Part shown: positions 28,147-38,175 of the stretch, piece after piece | Numbering within the stretch: the stretch's first letter is position 1 | Layout: each line of letters begins with the position of its first letter | Origin: Pelotomaculum sp. PtaB.Bin104 | GTDB taxonomy: Bacteria; Bacillota; Desulfotomaculia; Desulfotomaculales; Pelotomaculaceae | DNA: 64,000 bases | Reading direction: 5' to 3' | Assembly (NCBI GenBank): GCA_002067205.1 | Contig: MVQL01000244.1 | Coordinates: 411,370-475,369, forward strand | The notes under the pieces: model-generated | Databases searched by the model: none | The model's input: the letters and a program-made list of their open reading frames with translations, nothing else | What the model was told of the DNA's origin: nothing | Made by a program: the position numbers and the translations under genes

Positions 28147-28338
28147 TTAATCCTGCACATGCTTTATAAGTTCCTTAACCGATTTTTCAAATTTAGGCCG
28201 GGGCAGCAATAGCACCCGGCCGCATTTTAAACATTTAATCCGGAAATCAACGCCTGTGCGCATAACCTCCCACAGGTCACCACCACATGGGTGATTCTTT
28301 CGGGTCTTAACTACATCGCCGATTGAAAACTTCTGCAA
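28147..28338 (-). CDS. DUF951 domain-containing protein
   Basis: 63 residues with KFSIGDVVKTRKNHPCGG and RIKCLKCGRVLLLPR, the conserved core of the DUF951 family; the CLKC pair plus the upstream Cys suggest metal binding. The family is found in Firmicutes near rpsF/ychF and has no known role. A TTG start at 28338 has GGAGG nine bases upstream. It follows prs after a strong hairpin. Confidence 0.85.
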   Translation of the reverse strand: MQKFSIGDVVKTRKNHPCGGDLWEVMRTGVDFRIKCLKCGRVLLLPRPKFEKSVKELIKHVQD

Positions 28339-28392
28339 TTTTTCAATCCTCCAGATTCAAATTCATTGACAATTCCATTAACGTTATTGAAA

Positions 28393-28412
28393 CGGGCCGT
28401 GTGGCCCGCTTC
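28393..28412 (-). terminator. Hairpin between prs and the DUF951 gene
   Basis: CGGGCC-ACAC-GGCCCG perfect stem on the minus strand followed by TTTC, eleven bases after the prs stop codon; a weak terminator or attenuator. Confidence 0.55.
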
Positions 28413-28419
28413 ATCACTG

Positions 28420-29367
28420 TTAATCAAATAATTTGCTTACAGAAAGGTCCTCATGAATTCGAATAATTGCTTCACCCAAAAGCGGGGCCACTGAAAGTGT
28501 TTTTATTTTGTCTATCAACTTCTCTTTAGGCACATCAATAGTATTGGTAATTACAACCTCCTTGATTGGCGCCTCAGCCAGGCGCTTAAGCGCTGGACCG
28601 GAGAGCACACCATGTGTACAGCAGACATAGATATCATTAACTCCCCACTGTTTTAAAGCCGCTGCACCCTTGGTGATCGTCCCCGCTGTATCGATAATAT
28701 CGTCTACCATAATTACTGTCTTGTCGCGGATTGCACCGATAATATTAGTAACTTCAACAACATTAGGCTCGGGCCGGCGCTTATCAATAATTGCAATGGG
28801 AGCGCCGATTCGCTCAGCTAAATCTCTGGCACGGGTAACACCACCCAGGTCGGGTGAAACCACGACGACATTCCCTAGCCTGCGCTGCAAGAAATATTCC
28901 GCTAGAATCGGTACCCCCGGTAAATGATCAACCGGTATATCGAAAAACCCCTGGATTTGCCCGGCATGCAGGTCCATCGTGACTACCCGCCTGGCACCGC
29001 TTGCAGTAAGTATGTTCGCAACTAATTTAGCAGTGATTGGATCACGGGCTCTTGTTTTCCGATCCTGCCGCGCATATCCGTAATAAGGCAGCACAGCAGT
29101 TATCCGCCGGGCGGAGGCGCGCCGTACAGCATCGATCATGATCAGAAGTTCCATCAGATTTTCGTTGACTGGAGCACTGGTAGGTTGAATAATAAAAACA
29201 TCCGCACCCCGGACGCTTTCATCAATTCTTACCTGCACTTCCCCGTCACTGAAATGTGTGACATTTGAAGCTCCAATAGGCACACCCAGGTAGTCCGCAA
29301 TCTCTTCAGCCAGTTCGGTGTTGGCGTTACCAGTAAAAATCTTCAGATCTTTATAGCGCGATGACAT
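28420..29367 (-). CDS. prs: Ribose-phosphate pyrophosphokinase
   Basis: A 315-residue enzyme that makes PRPP from ribose 5-phosphate and ATP for nucleotide, His and Trp synthesis. Seen are the N-terminal [21 protein letters not shown], the divalent metal signature [18 protein letters not shown] near residue 130, and the PRPP-binding loop [14 protein letters not shown] near 220. It lies 42 bases after glmU, the standard glmU-prs order of Firmicutes. Confidence 0.97.
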   Translation of the reverse strand: MSSRYKDLKIFTGNANTELAEEIADYLGVPIGASNVTHFSDGEVQVRIDESVRGADVFIIQPTSAPVNENLMELLIMIDAVRRASARRITAVLPYYGYARQDRKTRARDPITAKLVANILTASGARRVVTMDLHAGQIQGFFDIPVDHLPGVPILAEYFLQRRLGNVVVVSPDLGGVTRARDLAERIGAPIAIIDKRRPEPNVVEVTNIIGAIRDKTVIMVDDIIDTAGTITKGAAALKQWGVNDIYVCCTHGVLSGPALKRLAEAPIKEVVITNTIDVPKEKLIDKIKTLSVAPLLGEAIIRIHEDLSVSKLFD

Positions 29368-29409
29368 TCCTGCCTACCTCCAAATCTTTTATCCAGAAAG
29401 TATATAAGT

Positions 29410-30783
29410 TTAAATATTGCCATTTTTTTTCTTGCTTGCCCAGTGGTTCACCATAATCTGCTTAGCCCTTTCAACGCCCAGCGCACCCGCTGGTATATTC
29501 TTGGTGATCGTTGAGCCTGCCCCTGTGACAGCCTTGCTCCCTACTTCCACCGGGGCTACCAGGTTTGTGTTGCTCCCAATAAAAGCCCCATCACCAATAA
29601 TAGTCGGATATTTACTTTTCCCATCATAGTTGCAGGTTATGGTCCCTGCCCCAATGTTCACTTTTTTACCGACAGTTGCATCACCCACATAACTTAAATG
29701 AGGCACCTTGCTTCCGTCCCCGATCAAAGATTTTTTTATTTCAACAAAATCGCCCACTTTGACTCCTTGCCCCAACTTTGTTCCCGGGCGTAGGTAGGCA
29801 AAAGGACCAATAGTGCACTTATCTCCAATGATGCTCTCAATGATTAATGAATTTTGAATAACAGCACCATTTCCTACAATAGCATCAACCAGGCGTGCTC
29901 CTGGTCCAATAATACAGTCTTCGCCAATTATAGTTTTCCCTTCAATAAAAGTAAAGGGATGTAAAACTGTATCCCGCCCCACTGATACCCCCCGGCCGAC
30001 AAAAGTTGAAGGCGGATCGATCACGGTTACCCCGGTCCTCATTAAGTCATCCAGCACCAGGCCGCGTAAATATTGTTCAGCACCGGCTAGCTGTACCCGG
30101 TCATTAATTCCTGCAAATTCCTTAGGGTTTTGAATTACTACCACACCCACATCCTGTCCACGCCCGGCGTAAATACTAATAGCATCGGTCAGGTAGTACT
30201 CGCCTTGTGCATTAGCAGGGATAATCTGTTTCAAAACATCAAAAAGCCCGTCGGCTTTGAAGCAATAGATGCCGGTATTTACTTCCCGGACCAATTCCTC
30301 AGCCGGTGAGGCATCCTTCTCTTCAATAATTTTTAATACCCTGCCTTCTCCATCCCGGATCACCCGGCCATAGCCAGTTGGATCCGCTACTTCAGCTGTC
30401 AGCACCGTAGCTGCTACTCCCGCACTTTGGTGCTGGTCAACTAATTTAGCCAGAGTCCCCGCCTCTATAAGAGGCGTGTCACCACACAAGACAAGCAGAG
30501 AACCGCTGAAATTTTTCAAACAAGGTTCGGCCTGGATCAGAGCGTGCGCAGTCCCTAGCTGTTCGGCCTGGATAACCACTTCCGCCTTGCCCTCAACCGC
30601 CCTGGAAACTAATTCAGCGGCGTAACCGGCAACAACCACTACTTGATTTACTCCAGCCCCTGTTACCGCATCGATAACGTATGACAGCATTGGGCTGCCG
30701 CAAACCGGATGCAATACTTTAGGCAACTTTGAATTCATCCGGGTGCCTTTACCAGCCGCAAGTATAACCGCCGCCAGATCCAT
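29410..30783 (-). CDS. glmU: Bifunctional GlcNAc-1-phosphate uridyltransferase/glucosamine-1-phosphate acetyltransferase
   Basis: A 457-residue enzyme making UDP-GlcNAc. The N-terminal pyrophosphorylase carries [19 protein letters not shown] and VLCGDTPLI; from about residue 250 the left-handed beta-helix acetyltransferase shows hexapeptide repeats ([20 protein letters not shown]) and the active-site region [20 protein letters not shown]. The length and both domains are complete. The start has AGGAGG upstream. Confidence 0.97.
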   Translation of the reverse strand: MDLAAVILAAGKGTRMNSKLPKVLHPVCGSPMLSYVIDAVTGAGVNQVVVVAGYAAELVSRAVEGKAEVVIQAEQLGTAHALIQAEPCLKNFSGSLLVLCGDTPLIEAGTLAKLVDQHQSAGVAATVLTAEVADPTGYGRVIRDGEGRVLKIIEEKDASPAEELVREVNTGIYCFKADGLFDVLKQIIPANAQGEYYLTDAISIYAGRGQDVGVVVIQNPKEFAGINDRVQLAGAEQYLRGLVLDDLMRTGVTVIDPPSTFVGRGVSVGRDTVLHPFTFIEGKTIIGEDCIIGPGARLVDAIVGNGAVIQNSLIIESIIGDKCTIGPFAYLRPGTKLGQGVKVGDFVEIKKSLIGDGSKVPHLSYVGDATVGKKVNIGAGTITCNYDGKSKYPTIIGDGAFIGSNTNLVAPVEVGSKAVTGAGSTITKNIPAGALGVERAKQIMVNHWASKKKNGNI

Positions 30784-30897
30784 CCGGCGACCTCCTTTTA
30801 ATTAAATATTATTTTTAAGCATTCACCATGGAACCATTAGACCGTAACACAACATGATAAAAGCATTCTACAAAAAATTATTATTTCCTTTAGTAGA

Positions 30898-30924
30898 AAG
30901 AAAAAAAGAGAGCTTTCACTCTCT
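30898..30924 (-). terminator. Intrinsic terminator after spoVG
   Basis: AGAGAGT-GAAA-GCTCTCT hairpin on the minus strand followed by seven T residues, about 35 bases beyond the spoVG stop. Confidence 0.9.
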
Positions 30925-30959
30925 AATTTACCAAAGTTGTAATATTCGAGATATTCCGG

Positions 30960-31214
30960 CTAAAGCACCTCACCATAGGCATGAAGCACTGCGGACTGGA
31001 TTTGTTCACGGACTGAAGAAGTGATTGGGTGCGCAATGTCACGAAACTCCCCATCCGGAGTTTTCCGGCTTGGCATAGCCACAAACAAACCATTGTGACC
31101 TTCCACTACTTTGACATCATGAACTACAAAAGAATCATCCAAAGTTACTGATACTATGGCTTTCATTTTTCCTTCCGGCAAAACTTTACGAACTCTGACG
31201 TCTGTAACCTCCAT
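30960..31214 (-). CDS. spoVG: Septation/sporulation regulator SpoVG
   Basis: 84 residues: [20 protein letters not shown], then [21 protein letters not shown] and [20 protein letters not shown], the highly conserved SpoVG sequence. It is a small nucleic-acid-binding protein that affects sporulation and virulence regulation in Firmicutes. The ATG at 31214 is preferred over an in-frame start at 31235 because of the GGTGGTG site. It stands between ilvA and glmU; spoVG-glmU-prs is the usual order. Confidence 0.96.
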   Translation of the reverse strand: MEVTDVRVRKVLPEGKMKAIVSVTLDDSFVVHDVKVVEGHNGLFVAMPSRKTPDGEFRDIAHPITSSVREQIQSAVLHAYGEVL

Positions 31215-31319
31215 GGAATCACCACCTCTCCCCACACAGTTGCCATTTTGAATTATATTTTCTATAGAGACAGGTTGATTCCTCCCTATTTTCAGATCTT
31301 CATGAAAAATATTCCTGTA

Positions 31320-32540
31320 TTATGAGGTTACTTCCGGGCAGTACCCATTAGAGCATAATATGTCAATTATTTGATCAATATGTGCTTTATTCCTTGTTTC
31401 GAGGGCCAGCTCGACCTCCGCCTGTTTTAATGGTATGTCTTGCTTAATCCGATCGTGAGCAACTGAGATTACATTTGCCCCGGCTTCAGCCACGGTAAAA
31501 AGCAACTTCGATAAGCTGCCCGGCCGGTCCGTCACAACTGTGCTCAGACGGACGTAGCGGCCGCTTTTGGCTAAACCGCGCTCAATAATAATTGAAAGAA
31601 TGTGAACATCAATATTACCACCACTTAAAACAACTGCAACCTTCGTGTTATTAAGTGCAGTCTTATGGTAAGTTAAAGCTGCCAATCCCACCGCCCCGGC
31701 ACCTTCTACCACAATTTTGGCTCTTTCCAGCAGCATTAGGATAGCACCGGCGATTTCCTCATCGTCTACCGTCACAATATCGTCAACGTATTTGCAAAGC
31801 AAGGCGAAGGTAGCCTCACCCGGCTTACCCACAGCGATGCCGTCAGCAATAGTACCGGTACCCTTGATTTCATTCAGACAGCCCTGCCGGTAGGATGAAT
31901 ACATAGCCGGGGCACCTTGAGCCTGGACGCCGATTACCCTGACCGCCGGCTTAATTTCTTTCAATACTAAGGAAATGCCGGCAAGCAACCCGCCACCACC
32001 AACCGGCACCAGCACGGCCTCGATGTCCGGCAAATCATCCAGTAGCTCCAGCGCAATAGTACCCTGTCCGGCGATAACATGGGGATCGTTAAAACTATGG
32101 ATAAAGGTTGCGCCGCTCTTTTGTTGCAATGCGCAAGCCACCTGGTAAGCCTCATCGTATCCACTTCCGGCCAGGAGTACTTCCGCACCGTACCCCTGGG
32201 TAGCCATGAGTTTGGAAAGGGGCGCCCCATTGGGCATTACAATGGTACAGCCGGTACCCGCCCTGGATGCCGCATAGGCCACACCCTGGGCATGATTCCC
32301 GGCTGAAGCAGCGATCACACCCCTTGTCCGCTCTCTTTCGCTCAGGCTCATTACCTTGTTATAGGCACCACGGATCTTAAAAGAACCTGTTTTCTGCATG
32401 TTTTCCAGCTTGAGATAGACAGAGTTTCCGGTCATATTACTGAATGTTGTCGAGTAGTCCAGCGGCGTGTGCCGGGCCACCCAGGCCAGGCGATCCCTGG
32501 CCTGGCGTACATTCTCCAGGGTCGGTTGGTCTGCCGTCAT
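31320..32540 (-). CDS. ilvA: Threonine ammonia-lyase with C-terminal ACT domain
   Basis: A 406-residue PLP enzyme that deaminates threonine to 2-oxobutanoate, entering isoleucine synthesis or catabolism. The PLP lysine lies in TGSFKIRGAYNK near residue 53, the phosphate-binding loop is VGGGGLLAGI near 180, and the serine-binding motif ASAGNHAQGVA is complete. A single ACT domain occupies about 325-400 (STVVTDRPGSLSKLLF), the arrangement of the short, TdcB-like clostridial form. It overlaps the preceding nucleotidyltransferase gene by 4 bases. Confidence 0.92.
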   Translation of the reverse strand: MTADQPTLENVRQARDRLAWVARHTPLDYSTTFSNMTGNSVYLKLENMQKTGSFKIRGAYNKVMSLSERERTRGVIAASAGNHAQGVAYAASRAGTGCTIVMPNGAPLSKLMATQGYGAEVLLAGSGYDEAYQVACALQQKSGATFIHSFNDPHVIAGQGTIALELLDDLPDIEAVLVPVGGGGLLAGISLVLKEIKPAVRVIGVQAQGAPAMYSSYRQGCLNEIKGTGTIADGIAVGKPGEATFALLCKYVDDIVTVDDEEIAGAILMLLERAKIVVEGAGAVGLAALTYHKTALNNTKVAVVLSGGNIDVHILSIIIERGLAKSGRYVRLSTVVTDRPGSLSKLLFTVAEAGANVISVAHDRIKQDIPLKQAEVELALETRNKAHIDQIIDILCSNGYCPEVTS

Positions 32541-33313
32541 ACCAAGAACAACTCCTTGTCAATTGTGGCTATATACCGGGTGGCAATTTCCAGATCGCCA
32601 GGCTTATCAACGTCCACACCTACTTCCGGGAAATGTGATATAATCACCTCTCCTCTAATCCCCAGCAGTTCGGATGCTTTATTTTGCACGTCTTTGGTAG
32701 TGAGCAAATGCAATAAATACTTTACTAAAAAGGACAGTCCCATCAAACGGCAGAGCCCAAGCGGGCTTTTACGCTTAGCGATGATCTCCTTACCCTTTTG
32801 AACACACTGTTGAAAAACTGACGGGTTAAATAGGAATAGGTTACCCCCGGTATAAATCCCATCTTTCAAGGTAACGTAGGTGCGTCTGGTAGAAGCAAAC
32901 CGACTTTCAACTACCTGTTGGGGAATTATTGGATAATAAAGATCACCGGACATATCTCCGCAAAGTTCAATAAAATTATCCACAGACCGGGCAGTCAACA
33001 TGGGAATGTCAGATGTTACCAGCAGCACTCTTTTTGCTACCGGTAACTGTTTCAGACCAGCTTCGATATTTTCCATGATACCGCCGACAGCCCTGGTTAC
33101 CTGCACATTTTCATAGGACAGGAGTTGGGAAAGCTCCTCAACAGGACCAACTACCAGTACCCGCTTGACATGTCGAGCTTTCAGGAGTGCTTCAACCACA
33201 TACTCCACCATAACTCTGGAGCCGATCCGGATCAACGCCTCATACCGGGCCGGGCTACATTCCTTCAGAGGGCCATCATTTAAACTCCCGGCCAGGACCA
33301 CGGCATCAACCAT
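32537..33313 (-). CDS. MobA-like nucleotidyltransferase family protein
   Basis: About 258 residues. VDAVVLAGSLNDGPLKE at the N terminus and LLVTSDIPMLTARSVDNFI near 100 match the GT-A fold of MobA-like/GlmU-like NTP transferases (nucleotide loop and metal-binding Asp). The nucleotide loop lacks the usual GxGxR, which makes the substrate unclear; a hydrophobic/basic middle section (GLSFLVKYLLHLL) is odd for this fold. It overlaps gntR upstream by 8 bases and ilvA downstream by 4, so the three form one operon. Confidence 0.75.
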   Translation of the reverse strand: MVDAVVLAGSLNDGPLKECSPARYEALIRIGSRVMVEYVVEALLKARHVKRVLVVGPVEELSQLLSYENVQVTRAVGGIMENIEAGLKQLPVAKRVLLVTSDIPMLTARSVDNFIELCGDMSGDLYYPIIPQQVVESRFASTRRTYVTLKDGIYTGGNLFLFNPSVFQQCVQKGKEIIAKRKSPLGLCRLMGLSFLVKYLLHLLTTKDVQNKASELLGIRGEVIISHFPEVGVDVDKPGDLEIATRYIATIDKELFLV

Positions 33314-33998
33314 CAAAATTTTCTTCCTTTCTTATTGCATTCAAAAGACTTTGCTCAGCGTTTTCGATGTGTTCCCTGGCTAATGACTGAGCCAATTCAA
33401 CATTACGGTCGGATATTGCCTCAACAATTTTTTTATGCTCATCCAAAGCATACTTGGACCGTCCCGGCTGTGACAAGGAGGTCATCCTAAAGCGTTGGAT
33501 CTGCTCCTGCAAATGTGTGATGATTTGAATTAGACACTGGTTACGGGAACCCTGATAAATTAGACTGTGGAATTCTGTATCACCTTGAACGACAGCATTG
33601 ATATTATCACCAGTTTGAAATTCACCAATCTGTACCAGAGCACGCTCAAGCCGATCCATCTCTTCGTCAGTAATGCGCTCTGCCGCCAGACCAGCAGCCA
33701 TCCCTTCGAGAGCCGCACGCACTTCAAAAACATCAACGATATCCTTAATGGTAATTCCAGCTACATAAGCTCCCTTCCGCGGCACCATAACAACAAAACC
33801 GTCCAGTTCCAGTTTTCTGATCGCTTCCCGGACCGGGGTACGGCTTACTCCCATCTCTTCGGCAAGCTGCACTTCCATTAACCGCTCGCCGGGCTTGAGC
33901 CGCCCCAAAATAATCGCTTCCCGCAGGGACTCAAAAACCAATTCTCGCAGAGGTTTATAATTGTCAAGTTGTATTGGTACTAACCTTGGCTCCTTCAT
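33306..33998 (-). CDS. GntR family transcriptional regulator (FadR/FCD subfamily)
   Basis: 230 residues: an N-terminal winged helix (LREAIILGRLKPGERLMEVQLAEEMGVSRTPVREAIRKLELDG, motif split here by description: RLMEVQLAEEMG then SRTPVREAI) over about 20-85, then a helical FCD ligand-binding domain with acidic and histidine residues (DTEFHSLIYQGS, LDEHKKIVEAI) expected to bind a metal and a carboxylate ligand. It probably regulates its own operon with the nucleotidyltransferase and ilvA; the effector is unknown. In other Firmicutes PurR occupies this place after ispE. Confidence 0.88.
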   Translation of the reverse strand: MKEPRLVPIQLDNYKPLRELVFESLREAIILGRLKPGERLMEVQLAEEMGVSRTPVREAIRKLELDGFVVMVPRKGAYVAGITIKDIVDVFEVRAALEGMAAGLAAERITDEEMDRLERALVQIGEFQTGDNINAVVQGDTEFHSLIYQGSRNQCLIQIITHLQEQIQRFRMTSLSQPGRSKYALDEHKKIVEAISDRNVELAQSLAREHIENAEQSLLNAIRKEENFDG

Positions 33999-34091
33999 GC
34001 TCTACCCCCGTGCTAATTGTGGATAAGTTTATTTATAGTTTAACCTGACCGGCTTTTTACCGCAAGTATTCAGCTGGCAGCCTGAAATTTA

Positions 34092-34958
34092 TTATGGGCC
34101 ACTCATTTCTTCATTGTATGTCTCGGTTACCAGCACCCGCTCCCCAGAACTTTGATAGCGGCTGGCTATCCTACATGCTGCTTCTAGGCTGGTTGCTATC
34201 CCAAAAACTGTTGGGCCGCTGCCTGACATCAGCGCACCTAAAGCGCCTGCATCCAACAACTTTTCCTTAATATTTGCCACCTCCGGATGCATCATGGTAG
34301 TAACCGGCTCTAGAGCATTGCCAAGATTCCTGACAATATCGCCCACATTCTTATCTTTAATGGCTTTGATCATAGCCCCAGTCTCCGGTTTTTTTAAGAC
34401 CAGTTCAGGTTTATAGGCATAATAGACTGAAGCTGTCGATACGCCAAAGGGAGGCTTTACCAGCACCAATCCCAGGCGGGGACAGGGCGGAAGCACCTCA
34501 AGTTGCTCACCACGGCCCTTGGCCAGAGCTGTTCCGCCTCGCAAACAAAAGGGTATGTCTGAACCCAGCTTTTCTCCTAACAACATTAATTCCGGAAGAG
34601 AAATACCCGTCCCCCACATTTTATTCAACATCATCAAAGTAGCCGCGGCATCAGCCGATCCACCACCAAGGCCGGCCTCTACCGGGATTTCTTTGCTTAG
34701 CTTGATCCGTGCTCCGCATTTTATTCCGGCATAGGAGCGAAGGAGGCTAGCTGCCCGGCAAACCAAATTATCAGAGCGGTCAGAAACTTCTCCGCCAGGG
34801 ACTGTTAGTGAAATTGTCTCCGGCTCGGGTGTAAACTCCAGTTGGTCATACATTTTGATAGACTGCATCACCATTTCTACCTGATGGAAGCCATCCGGCC
34901 TCTTACCCAGGATATCAAGGGTCAGATTGATTTTAGCCCGCGCGTAAGCCTTAAACAT
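34092..34958 (-). CDS. ispE: 4-diphosphocytidyl-2-C-methyl-D-erythritol kinase
   Basis: A 288-residue GHMP kinase of the MEP isoprenoid pathway. ARAKINLTLDILGKRPDGFH at the N terminus and the ATP-binding loop PVEAGLGGGSADAAATL near residue 93 are diagnostic, and the C-terminal GALMSGSGPTVFGI is the third GHMP motif. The ATG has GGGGG upstream. It heads the block leading to gntR, ilvA and spoVG. Confidence 0.96.
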   Translation of the reverse strand: MFKAYARAKINLTLDILGKRPDGFHQVEMVMQSIKMYDQLEFTPEPETISLTVPGGEVSDRSDNLVCRAASLLRSYAGIKCGARIKLSKEIPVEAGLGGGSADAAATLMMLNKMWGTGISLPELMLLGEKLGSDIPFCLRGGTALAKGRGEQLEVLPPCPRLGLVLVKPPFGVSTASVYYAYKPELVLKKPETGAMIKAIKDKNVGDIVRNLGNALEPVTTMMHPEVANIKEKLLDAGALGALMSGSGPTVFGIATSLEAACRIASRYQSSGERVLVTETYNEEMSGP

Positions 34959-35143
34959 ATTGGCTCCCCCGTTATTGTTTATTTTTGCTATCCAGTATTA
35001 GTTAGTTGTTGTTGCTAAAAATCCTTTAGGCCCAGCCATAAGGAAACAAAAAGTATTCGATTTTTAATTTTAATGCCATGAAAAAGAATACCCAAACAAA
35101 ATAAATAATAACATTTAATATTATTATCAGAATGGAGGGTTAC

Positions 35144-35698
35144 ATGTTAGACATTCGGATGCGGTCATACGGCAGCTATATTGCTATCAACCTGAATACT
35201 CGCCGGCTCACTTTTTACGAAGGTGAACGACTCACAAGTACCTATCCCGTAGGGGTAGGCAAATCATCAACTCCAACACCGGTAGGAGATTTTACGGTAG
35301 TTGTAAAAATTATTAGTCCTGGGGGGGCTTTGGGGACCCGCTGGATGGGTCTTTCCATCCCAAATGGGAATTACGGTATACATGGCACAAACAACCCGTC
35401 TTCGATCGGTGGCTATGTTTCAAACGGGTGCATTCGTATGTATAACCAGGACGTCGAGAAACTGTTTCCGAAAGTTCACATTGGTACTCCGGTTAAGATC
35501 AGACCCGGCGCTGCTGATAACCAATCTGGGAGTAATTTGACTCAAAAACAAGCGGGAGTCCACATTGTTCAGTCCGGTGAAACCTTATGGCAAATAGCCT
35601 CCCGCTATGGTAAAACTCTTGATCAATTGCTATCAGTCAATAATATTAGCAACCCGGACGTTATTTTCCCCGGCCAGACAATAGTCATCCCCAAATAG
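35144..35698 (+). CDS. L,D-transpeptidase with C-terminal LysM domain
   Basis: About 184 residues without a signal peptide. An N-terminal YkuD catalytic domain has the motif YGIHGTN...SNGCIRM with catalytic His near 80 and Cys near 96, followed by a LysM domain (HIVQSGETLWQIASRYGKTL) at the C terminus. Such enzymes form 3-3 cross-links or modify spore peptidoglycan; B. subtilis YkuD is a spore-coat relative with the LysM at the other end. The ATG at 35144 has GGAGGG upstream; an earlier ATG at 35132 does not. Confidence 0.9.
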   Translation: MLDIRMRSYGSYIAINLNTRRLTFYEGERLTSTYPVGVGKSSTPTPVGDFTVVVKIISPGGALGTRWMGLSIPNGNYGIHGTNNPSSIGGYVSNGCIRMYNQDVEKLFPKVHIGTPVKIRPGAADNQSGSNLTQKQAGVHIVQSGETLWQIASRYGKTLDQLLSVNNISNPDVIFPGQTIVIPK

Positions 35699-35721
35699 AT
35701 TTCAGCTAGATGTCCGGGAGC

Positions 35722-35747
35722 GCAGAAAAAAATAACTTTTTTTCTGG
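35722..35747 (+). terminator. Possible terminator after the L,D-transpeptidase gene
   Basis: CAGAAAAAAA-TAAC-TTTTTTTCTG inverted repeat, A/T-rich stem, 25 bases after the stop codon. Confidence 0.45.
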
Positions 35748-35792
35748 TCAAATATAATAGAGCTAATAAAATTAAAGAAGGCAGGTGATGTT

Positions 35793-36512
35793 TTGGGAGA
35801 CATTGTTCTCCAGGGATTTATCGCCGGCCTTGGCACCTGTCTGGGAGCGCTGGCCGTGATCACTTTTGGCCGGATGCGCCCAGGCATACTATCCCTGATC
35901 CTAGGCCTGGCTTCAGGGATTATGGCAGCAGTTATTGCTTTCGACCTGCTGCCCTCAGCCATACGCTACGGCAGCCCGCAAACAGCTCTAGCTGGTTTTC
36001 TGGGAGGGGTTCTCTTAATGGCAGCCTTAGACTTGGGTTTAAATTTACTGTCCACCTCTTCTTACCAGGGCAGAGATTACCTTAAAATGGGCTACCTAAT
36101 CGCCACAGGCATCGCCTTGCATGATTTTCCTGAAGGTCTGGCTATCGCGGCCGGTTTCGCCGCAGCTGATAAAGTTGGCCCGCTTCTAGTCCTGGCTATT
36201 GGACTACATAATATTCCTGAAGGAATGGTAACCGCCGCGCCACTGCGGCAAGGCGGGGCAAGCGCGAGTCGGATAGTCGCACTTAACATCCTGATCAGTC
36301 TAATTACCCCTCTCGGCACCATTACCGGTCTGACCATGCTGGATTATTCCAAAGTTTTTATCGGCTTGCTGTTGGCCTTCGCCGCCGGAGCCATGACTTA
36401 TATTGTGCTTGGGGAGCTTGCCCCCGAATCACGCCGTAACAGCAAACCGATGGCCTACCTGGGAATGCTGCTTGGGCTTGCGTTAATTTTATCTTTAAGT
36501 GTTATTGTTTAA
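35793..36512 (+). CDS. ZIP family divalent metal transporter
   Basis: 239 residues with about seven or eight membrane segments. The family motifs are in helices 4 and 5: IALHDFPEGLAIAAGF and AIGLHNIPEGMVTAAPL, whose His, Asn, Pro-Glu residues form the binuclear metal site. ZIP proteins bring zinc, iron or other divalent metals into the cytoplasm. The TTG start has AGGTGA upstream. It converges with the DMT-type gene, overlapping its end by 11 bases. Confidence 0.92.
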   Translation: MGDIVLQGFIAGLGTCLGALAVITFGRMRPGILSLILGLASGIMAAVIAFDLLPSAIRYGSPQTALAGFLGGVLLMAALDLGLNLLSTSSYQGRDYLKMGYLIATGIALHDFPEGLAIAAGFAAADKVGPLLVLAIGLHNIPEGMVTAAPLRQGGASASRIVALNILISLITPLGTITGLTMLDYSKVFIGLLLAFAAGAMTYIVLGELAPESRRNSKPMAYLGMLLGLALILSLSVIV

Positions 36513-36948
36513 GGATGAGCCAGGCGCCGCCGGCCATCAGCAATGTCCCCAGGATGTTCCACAGGCTGAATGGGATCTTTTGCATCCCAAAAAGTCCGAA
36601 GTGATCAACTAAACCCGCCGTAAAAACTTGTCCCAGGATAATCGCAGTAGTAGCGGGCGCCACACCAACCTTCGGCATAGCTAGGACAACTCCATATATA
36701 ATCAATACTCCCAATATCCCGCCAACGTATGTATACCAAGGCGCATGGTTATAGTCAGCCCAGCAGCCATCACCCAGCCTGCAAATAAATAGTAATGCTG
36801 ACACCAGCAAAAGGCCCACAAGGTGCACTATAAAGGTGGTTTCCCAAAGACCAATTACTTTTCCCAGAGCAGAATTAAGAGATCCCTGAATTGCCATAGC
36901 GACACCAGACAGTGCTGCTATCACCAGGGGTAAAGTTTCCAGTGCCAT
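36502..36948 (-). CDS. DMT superfamily membrane protein (YdcZ/DUF606)
   Basis: About 148 residues with five hydrophobic segments (LPLVIAALSGVAMAIQGSLN; HLVGLLLVSALLFICRL; YVGGILGVLIIYGVVLAM; a further two). This is one half-size unit of the drug/metabolite transporter superfamily, DUF606 group, often encoded in pairs; no partner gene is adjacent. The ATG at 36948 is preferred over 36954 because GGGGG lies six bases upstream. Substrate unknown. Confidence 0.82.
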   Translation of the reverse strand: MALETLPLVIAALSGVAMAIQGSLNSALGKVIGLWETTFIVHLVGLLLVSALLFICRLGDGCWADYNHAPWYTYVGGILGVLIIYGVVLAMPKVGVAPATTAIILGQVFTAGLVDHFGLFGMQKIPFSLWNILGTLLMAGGAWLILKQ

Positions 36949-37131
36949 GCACATCCCCCTTCATTGATTCTAGACCTAACTACTAACGCTGTAACAGCTA
37001 TCCGTACGGAATATGATCCAATCCTTTAATTATTATTCCTCAATATACAATTCTCAATCCTGACGTTTTAGGAACCGGCAAAACTATCCATACAATTTAG
37101 TGTTTTTCAATAATTTACAGTTTTTAAACAT

Positions 37132-38175
37132 TCAAAAAAATTTTGCCTGGGTTAGAGTTACGGCCCAACAGCAACTCGCAATATCTTTACTACGCTCAGA
37201 CAGAGAATAATAATAAGCTTTTTCCTTTTCATCTTTATAGATCAACTGTTTTTCTTCAAGATATTTCAGATGAGCCATAGCCTCACCGCAGGCAAACCAT
37301 TTTTGCAAAACGGGAAACTGCTCCCACGTTTCAAAAGTCATGTCCCAGGTCATTTGAGAAGCTACCTGGTAAGCATTTTGACTACCGTTTTTCAGAATGG
37401 AGAGCACCTCATCGGACCTTAACTTGTGGTGTTTTTTAAGTTCCCTGATCCTTGCTTTGCAATTTGTAATCAGACTCCTGTGTCCTGGCAGTACAAGACT
37501 GGTGTCCAGCAGCGAAATCTTGTCCAGATTATTAATGTATGCCAATAAAAGATCGTTTTCATAAGTTAGACCCAGTGAAATATTGGGAGTGATATCGGCA
37601 AGTATATGGTCACCCGAAAATAAAAGCTTTGCTTTTGGCTCGTAAAGACAAAGATGTCCCTTGGTATGACCCGGTGTTTCGATACAAGTAAAATTATATC
37701 CGCCTACGCTTAAGGTGTCCTGGTCTTTGAGGATATTAAAACTCATCTTACCTCTAGGGCAATATTTGTTGCCTGGATGATTATCTATAGCATATTGCAA
37801 CTCCTGCTCAGGAAAACCGATAAGATGACCAATAGCTTTTGCTTTATCCCAGTATTCCGGCCTGCACAATGCAGCAATACCCGTTGCAGCAGGCCGACTA
37901 CAGTAAATCATCGGGAAGCTTTTTACCAGGCTTGCTACAAGGCCGCAGTGATCTGTATGCATATGTGTAATAAAAAAATCAATTTTCTTTAAGCTTACTC
38001 CGATTTCTGCCAGGCCATCCAGCATTGCAGTCTTACATTCTTCCCTGTTCATGCCGGTATCTATAACTAGCGTTCGATCTTTACCCTTAATGATATAGGA
38101 ATTAAGGGCCTGTAGAGGATTATTGGGAAGAGGTATCTCTATTTTGAAAATATTTTCAAGTATATTCTCAACCAT
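37132..38175 (-). CDS. MBL fold metallo-hydrolase
   Basis: 347 residues. The N-terminal metallo-beta-lactamase domain has the metal motif HMHTDHCGLV near residue 70, a later histidine in ETPGHTKGHLCLY, Asp in LLFSGDHIL and His in VLPGHRSLI. The C-terminal 90 residues look like a winged helix (AHLKYLEEKQLIYKDEKEKAYYYSL). This fits the glyoxalase-II/LACTB2-like hydrolases; the substrate is unknown. It appears monocistronic. Confidence 0.87.
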   Translation of the reverse strand: MVENILENIFKIEIPLPNNPLQALNSYIIKGKDRTLVIDTGMNREECKTAMLDGLAEIGVSLKKIDFFITHMHTDHCGLVASLVKSFPMIYCSRPAATGIAALCRPEYWDKAKAIGHLIGFPEQELQYAIDNHPGNKYCPRGKMSFNILKDQDTLSVGGYNFTCIETPGHTKGHLCLYEPKAKLLFSGDHILADITPNISLGLTYENDLLLAYINNLDKISLLDTSLVLPGHRSLITNCKARIRELKKHHKLRSDEVLSILKNGSQNAYQVASQMTWDMTFETWEQFPVLQKWFACGEAMAHLKYLEEKQLIYKDEKEKAYYYSLSERSKDIASCCWAVTLTQAKFF